A DNA stretch of 64,000 bases from Phycisphaeraceae bacterium (GTDB taxonomy: Bacteria > Planctomycetota > Phycisphaerae > Phycisphaerales > SM1A02): the NCBI GenBank assembly GCA_015709595.1, contig CP054178.1, forward strand, positions 620,001 to 684,000, read 5' to 3'. Of this stretch, positions 61,101 to 64,000 are shown piece after piece (positions within the stretch are counted from its first letter, which is position 1; every line of letters starts with the position of its first letter). Made by a program: the position numbers and the translations under genes. Below the pieces are notes generated by a model, which was not told the DNA's origin, did no database searches, and was given only the letters and a program-made list of their open reading frames with translations.

Positions 61101-62132
61101 GTTGGCGAGGACGGCGAATCGGCCATCCGCCGCGCACGCCACCGCCACGCCGCTGAGCCATCCGTCATGGGCGAAATCCACGGTCGTTGTCGAGCCGATG
61201 GGTTCGCCGTCGGCCGCGAAACGCCGCAGGCGCACCTCGTACGCGGCCCGATCGGCGCGGCTCATCCACGCGATGACGAATCGCCCCGACGCATCGGCGT
61301 CGATCGACGGCTCCACGTCGAACGATTCCCCGGGGGACGCCACGACCAGAGGTTCGCCCAGCGGCGCACCGGTGCGGTCGAGTCGCCGGGCCATGATGCC
61401 GGCCGGGCGGCCCTGAGCATCGCGCTGCGCCCAGGCCACTACGAATCCACCATCCGGCAGCACCGCCGGAGCGGGCAGCCAGTGATGTCCTTCCCCGCTT
61501 CCGATCGTGATCTCATCCGAGACTGGTCGCCCGTCGGCGTCGAAGAGGCGCGCTGAGGCAATCTGACGATCGTCGCACACGCCCGTCCAGCAGACGATGG
61601 CCCGGTCGCCCGAAGTCGCCACGGCGGGGCGCAACTGGTCGCCCGCGGTGCGCTGGTTCACCAGCATCTCGTTCCCGAGCGGGCTGAACACGCCTTCCTT
61701 CACGGCGAATCGGCGCAGCACGATGCCCGCGCCATCGCCATCCTGCTCGAAGGACTGCCACGCCACCCACGCAACGCCCCGCGAATCAAACGCCGCAGCG
61801 GGAACCTCCTGGTTGTTAGGCGCGAACTGATTGAGATGGAGCTCGCCTTCGATGGCGCGCCCCTCGGCATCGATCAGTCGGCCGTAGATGCCGAACGTGC
61901 CGGCCTCCTGACGTCGACTGCCCCATGCCACGAGCGATCGTCCCGAGCCGTCGATCGCCACCGTCGGCGCTTCCTGAGCGTTGTAGGTGTAGACGTTGAC
62001 GGGGACATCGACGCACCGCAAGGGATCGGTTGCAGGCGACTTCGGGTGTTCCCCCGCGCCAACCAAGGCCAGCGCCCCGGCCAGGAAGCCCGATGCCCCC
62101 AACGAAACCGACGCCACCTGCGACTGCTTCAT
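58134..62132 (-). CDS. Very large secreted protein with propeller-like repeats and a MAM/jelly-roll-like domain
   Basis: 1332 residues. Signal peptide (SLGASGFLAGALALVGAG). The first ~450 residues contain repeats of the form 'DGSGRSLVAWGSRRQ...IYGRLIDAEG', 'SGRFVIAWMSR...RLRRFAADG', typical of beta-propeller-like exoproteins. A second region (about 515-860: IAVGPNHIVVVVNGGIRFFT, SGRYIVAATEHSDDQKDLIL) looks like another propeller. About 1010-1160 is a MAM-like jelly roll (FSDDFQTDQGWTVVNENLTD, ISPRFDLSGEGDHFISYARW), and the C-terminus is beta-rich. No catalytic site recognised. ATG 62132 has AAAGGAG upstream. Probably an adhesin or secreted binding protein. Confidence 0.82.
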   Translation of the reverse strand: MKQSQVASVSLGASGFLAGALALVGAGEHPKSPATDPLRCVDVPVNVYTYNAQEAPTVAIDGSGRSLVAWGSRRQEAGTFGIYGRLIDAEGRAIEGELHLNQFAPNNQEVPAAAFDSRGVAWVAWQSFEQDGDGAGIVLRRFAVKEGVFSPLGNEMLVNQRTAGDQLRPAVATSGDRAIVCWTGVCDDRQIASARLFDADGRPVSDEITIGSGEGHHWLPAPAVLPDGGFVVAWAQRDAQGRPAGIMARRLDRTGAPLGEPLVVASPGESFDVEPSIDADASGRFVIAWMSRADRAAYEVRLRRFAADGEPIGSTTTVDFAHDGWLSGVAVACAADGRFAVLANREGEPDPQALVRSPATPSDVAAVVFEADGRVAAGPVVVHARTEGRQTLTIASPARRALWSADGALVVAWQGDTGADSTGVALSTLRPLAVARLNDADRPEASSLTGEPTIDPALLASAASRDAATAGAVPPEFDPFFIPDPPDVNPLNPGPDFGFIGFQATGWTPPDPDIAVGPNHIVVVVNGGIRFFTKDGTLLFDQPIAGSNGFWGEVGATSFVFDPVALYDVFSGRYIVAATEHSDDQKDLILIAVSDDSDPNGTWHKYRFDMTSVGDFIDFPNLGVGTNAVYVTCDYFNTPRGNHIHIFRKSDLLDGLPTTPNVVRTSNNVRSLGTVKAYDAGPRPQYFATAFSGSSTTIQIDSIRTPLTNPVRDTFNLTVPAFAQPPDADQLGTTNRADTIDVRIKNGVYRNGMLYLAHTIGEDATARVRWYRVQMNGWPSSGQNPVLAEWGTQNLGPGVHNWFADIHVDAQGRMAIAFNRSSSQEYISVQRTFRIPTDTPGTLREPVMQQVSTSPETGSRWGDYSGIEEDPADPSAFWNHHEYRTTSWRTWVGRFSILESLPALSFTYPDGRPGIIDTAGGTTFRVQVSGESETPRADSAVLHVDRGGGSFEPFPMTHLGDHLYEATFPSAPCGSTVKYYVSAESTQNTVVRDPLNAPGSFFSADAWAVVGLVFSDDFQTDQGWTVVNENLTDGAWERGVPAGDGSRGDPVSDFDGSGACYLTGNRAGNSDVDGGPTRLISPRFDLSGEGDHFISYARWFTNDDRDIDRLDTHLSNDDGQTWTLIDSVGHFDGWQAHRFRVQDFLSPTSQMRIRFSATDNPNDSVTEAAIDAVTVETFACANTTVINAVVSRGTLISGTFQDLHASDDAAMRVKSGFGQTFTDLHSMFLRVEGQTSAVNPTTVDVRIETRISHQTGIGRVMLQNWNTSLFEQVGSYAVGQTDVITNVNGLDAAKYVRSADGRVRLQIRHIVVVPIFAFTFDTWVDHVRFVVR

Positions 62133-62298
62133 GCCTCTCTCCTTTGGCCTTCACCCCCTTTCGAGCCGGGTGCTGGTACGGCGGAGCGTCCACAACGTTC
62201 CGCGTTCTGCGAACTTGGCCACGTGCCAGCCCGAACTGCTTCACACGCGGGCTGGAGTCTGAGGATCTCCAGCGGCTGACGACTTCTGCCTCTGTGAA

Positions 62299-62318
62299 TG
62301 TGGATAACCCGTGGACAA
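62299..62318 (+). other. Two adjacent DnaA-box-like sites upstream of dnaN
   Basis: TGTGGATAA (62299-62307), an exact match to the complement of the consensus box TTATCCACA, followed after 2 bases by CGTGGACAA (62310-62318), a two-mismatch variant. They lie in the 335-base gap between the divergently transcribed 1332-aa gene and dnaN. They could be part of a replication origin or an autoregulatory site; dnaA itself is not in the window. Nothing else of note is seen in the gap apart from the dnaN promoter. Confidence 0.6.
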
Positions 62319-62385
62319 CCTGTAGCGCGTTTGTCAGCAACCCCACTTCACCGACCTATTCGATCTGATGTGGGTGATTCGGTGC

Positions 62386-62391
62386 TACACT
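62386..62391 (+). promoter_or_regulatory. -10 box of dnaN
   Basis: TACACT, with only weak -35 candidates. The predicted leader of about 70 bases contains a short GC hairpin (ACCGCCCCGGAGGCGG, about 62409-62424) and GAGGA ~10 bases before ATG 62468. Confidence 0.45.
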
Positions 62392-62467
62392 CAATATCCA
62401 GTGGTTCGACCGCCCCGGAGGCGGAATCAGGGACGGTCGTCGCAACCTGTTCGAGGATGCTGTCATC

Positions 62468-63589
62468 ATGAAGGTCATCTGCGATCGAAGCGCGCTGGCG
62501 GAGGCATTGGGCATTGTGTCCGGCGTGGTGGTGCCCCGGACGCCCAAGCCCGTCTACGCCTGCGTGAAGGTCTCCGCCCCCGAGCCGCGCGGGCGCGTGA
62601 CGCTCATCGCCACCGACGGTGAGATTTCACTGACGCTCAACGTCGACCAGGTCAGCGTGGAAAAGCCCGGCGAAGGGTTGATTCCGGCGGACAAGTTCCT
62701 GCAGATCGTCCGCGCCTCGACCGACCCCACCATCACCATCGAGGTGAAGGACAGCACCGCCCATCTTCGCGGGACGGACTCGCATTTCACGGTCTACGGG
62801 TTCGACGCATCGGAGTTCCCGGCGGTGCGCCCCTTCGACGCCGAGAAGGCCGATTGTGAAGTTCACGCCGGCACCCTGCAGAAACTCGCCTCGCGCACGC
62901 TCTTCGCCACCGCCACCGAGAGCAGCCGCTACGCCATCAACGGCGTGCTCTTCGATCGCAAGGGGAAGAAACTGCGCCTGGTGGCGACGGACGGCCGCCG
63001 TCTGGCCGTGGCCTCGAGTTCCTGCACGCCGACGGCGGAAGGCAACGCCTCGTGCATCATCCCCAGCAAGGTGCTGCGGCTGGTGACGCGGCTGATCGAC
63101 GATCCGGACGCCACGGTGCGCATCGCCATCGACGAGTCAACGATCCAGTTCGCCATCGGCGAGGGCGCGGACGCGGCGGTGCTGACGGGCAACCTGGTGG
63201 AAGGCGCGTTCCCACCCTTCGAGGACGTCATCCCCCGCGATCACGACAAGAAGATCACATTCTCCACCGCCACCCTGTCCAGCGCGGTGCAGCGGGCGGC
63301 CCTGCTCACTAACGAGGAATCCAAGGGCGTGCGCATGTCCTTCCGCACGGATGGACTGACGCTCACCAGCCGCGCGCCGGAAATGGGCGAGGCGCAGATC
63401 GAGGTGGATCTGGCCGACTACAAGGGCACGCCCATCGAGATCGGCTTCAACCCCGGCTTCCTGCTCGACGCCCTGAAAGTCGTGGACGAGAATCAGGTGA
63501 TCGTGGAGCTCAAGGAGCCAAGCAAACCGGGCGTCATCAAGGCGGGCAGCGAGTTCACCTACGTGGTGATGCCCGTGAATCTGCAATAG
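62468..63589 (+). CDS. dnaN: DNA polymerase III beta subunit (sliding clamp)
   Basis: 373 residues. Ring-shaped clamp that tethers replicative polymerase. Three similar domains are visible: N-terminal MKVICDRSALAEALGIVSGV and VTLIATDGEISLTLNVD, middle LQKLASRTLFATATESSRYA, INGVLFDRKGKKLRLVATDG, RRLAVASS, and C-terminal GTPIEIGFNPGFLLDALKVV with the terminal YVVMPVNL peptide-binding residues. Length is normal. DnaA-box-like sites lie upstream; dnaA and recF are not adjacent, consistent with the rearranged origin regions of planctomycetes. Confidence 0.96.
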   Translation: MKVICDRSALAEALGIVSGVVVPRTPKPVYACVKVSAPEPRGRVTLIATDGEISLTLNVDQVSVEKPGEGLIPADKFLQIVRASTDPTITIEVKDSTAHLRGTDSHFTVYGFDASEFPAVRPFDAEKADCEVHAGTLQKLASRTLFATATESSRYAINGVLFDRKGKKLRLVATDGRRLAVASSSCTPTAEGNASCIIPSKVLRLVTRLIDDPDATVRIAIDESTIQFAIGEGADAAVLTGNLVEGAFPPFEDVIPRDHDKKITFSTATLSSAVQRAALLTNEESKGVRMSFRTDGLTLTSRAPEMGEAQIEVDLADYKGTPIEIGFNPGFLLDALKVVDENQVIVELKEPSKPGVIKAGSEFTYVVMPVNLQ

Positions 63590-63592
63590 CGG

Positions 63593-63616
63593 AAGGCGTC
63601 AAGGCGTCAGGGCATC
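63593..63616 (+). repeat. Octad repeat AAGGCGTC x2, AGGGCATC
   Basis: 8-base tandem repeat directly after the dnaN stop; its complement (GACGCCTT, GATGCCCT) matches the octads at 18752-18791. The rest of the ~150-base gap before the next gene shows nothing recognisable. Confidence 0.5.
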
Positions 63617-63739
63617 GAGACGGCGGATGTTCGTTGGCGCGGGGCGGCGCGGGTTGGTGGTCATTTGCGCTCGCATCGGTTCTTCATGTTCTCGTCCCAG
63701 TTGCGGCCAGGAGAGGCGTAGCCCGTGCCTCTTCGATCC

Positions 63740-64000
63740 TCACCGCGACTGCCCTGACGTCGTGGCGGCCAGGCGCGTGGCCCGCGCCGCGTCGAGTGCC
63801 TCCATCACCTGCTGGGGCGTGTAGGCGTTGGCCTGCCACGGCTCATCCACGCCCGGCGTGTAGATGACCAGCAGGGGGATGCCCGTGCGGCCCAGGTCGC
63901 GCAGCATTCGCCAGCCGGGGGCCTCGGTGCTGGTCAGGTCCACGGTGAAGCTGACCACGTCCTTGCTCCCCAGCGCGGTGCGCACGGGGTCGCGGTTGAG
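63740..64000 (-). CDS. DsbD-like thiol:disulfide interchange protein, C-terminal end (truncated by window edge)
   Basis: The last 86 residues are visible; the frame runs off the right edge. The sequence LNRDPVRTALGSKDVVSFTV, DLTSTEAPGWRMLRDLGRTG and IPLLVIYTPGVDEPW fits the end of the thioredoxin-like C-terminal (gamma) domain of DsbD, where a cis-Pro precedes a strand (GIPLLVIY). The CxxC active site would lie beyond the window. DsbD passes electrons from cytoplasmic thioredoxin across the membrane; this is consistent with the c-type heme proteins encoded in the window. Convergent with dnaN. Confidence 0.7.
   Translation of the reverse strand, partial: LNRDPVRTALGSKDVVSFTVDLTSTEAPGWRMLRDLGRTGIPLLVIYTPGVDEPWQANAYTPQQVMEALDAARATRLAATTSGQSR

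Overview
The window is GC-rich bacterial chromosome, most likely from a planctomycete (Planctomycetota, probably class Phycisphaerae). The evidence is the set of lineage-typical proteins: a PSCyt1/DUF1549/DUF1553 protein, a heme-domain protein fused to a DUF1080 (3-keto-disaccharide hydrolase-like) domain, a ThuA/sorbosone-dehydrogenase protein, a planctomycete-type ECF sigma factor next to a Ser/Thr kinase, an LpxC-FabZ fusion, an HTH-receiver regulator, small 'CPxCxYDLR' zinc-ribbon proteins and a VPLPA-type C-terminal sorting signal. No plasmid, prophage or IS element was recognised.

Layout. 0-2.7 kb: chaperones (3' end of groEL, dnaJ, grpE). 2.7-10.4 kb: degenerate alpha/beta hydrolase, rlmE, EF-hand protein, threonine synthase, zinc-ribbon membrane protein, a conserved 70-aa protein, a candidate small RNA and a PIN-PhoH ATPase. 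10.4-16.7 kb: a 1295-aa heme/beta-propeller/DUF1080 protein translationally coupled to a large ankyrin protein. 16.8-19.5 kb: tRNA-Ser(TGA), class-IV aminotransferase, a toxin-antitoxin pair whose PIN toxin appears to start with CTG, and a zinc-ribbon membrane protein. 19.8-23.9 kb: nuoD, nuoE, a 76-aa protein and nuoF, separated by unusual short-period repeats. 23.9-28.2 kb: signalling genes (HDOD-histidine kinase, pseudo-receiver/GAF protein, HTH-receiver). 28.5-33.4 kb: envelope operon skp-lpxD-lpxC/fabZ-lpxA-tsaB on the minus strand. 33.6-36.6 kb: sorted exoprotein, DUF2314-like lipoprotein, citrate synthase. 36.9-42.2 kb: tail-fibre-like secreted protein, ECF sigma factor and Ser/Thr kinase. 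42.3-43.5 kb: tRNA-Gly(GCC), thioredoxin-like lipoprotein, glyoxalase-like protein. 43.6-54.2 kb: large secreted proteins probably acting on carbohydrates, a flavin amine oxidase and a pseudopilin. 54.5-62.1 kb: zinc alcohol dehydrogenase, a coupled pair of unknown secreted proteins and a 1332-aa secreted protein. 62.1-64 kb: DnaA-box-like sites, dnaN and the C-terminus of a DsbD-like protein.

Two genome-wide patterns stand out. First, many genes have a -10-like hexamer (TACACT, TACCAT, TATCAT and similar) only 6-7 bases before the start codon, which implies leaderless mRNAs, while others have a clear Shine-Dalgarno sequence. Second, intergenic regions carry degenerate tandem arrays with a period of 7 (also 8 and 10) bases, plus palindromic interspersed elements that recur in several places. 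These resemble the heptanucleotide STRR repeats of cyanobacteria in architecture and are the most interesting unexplained signal here.
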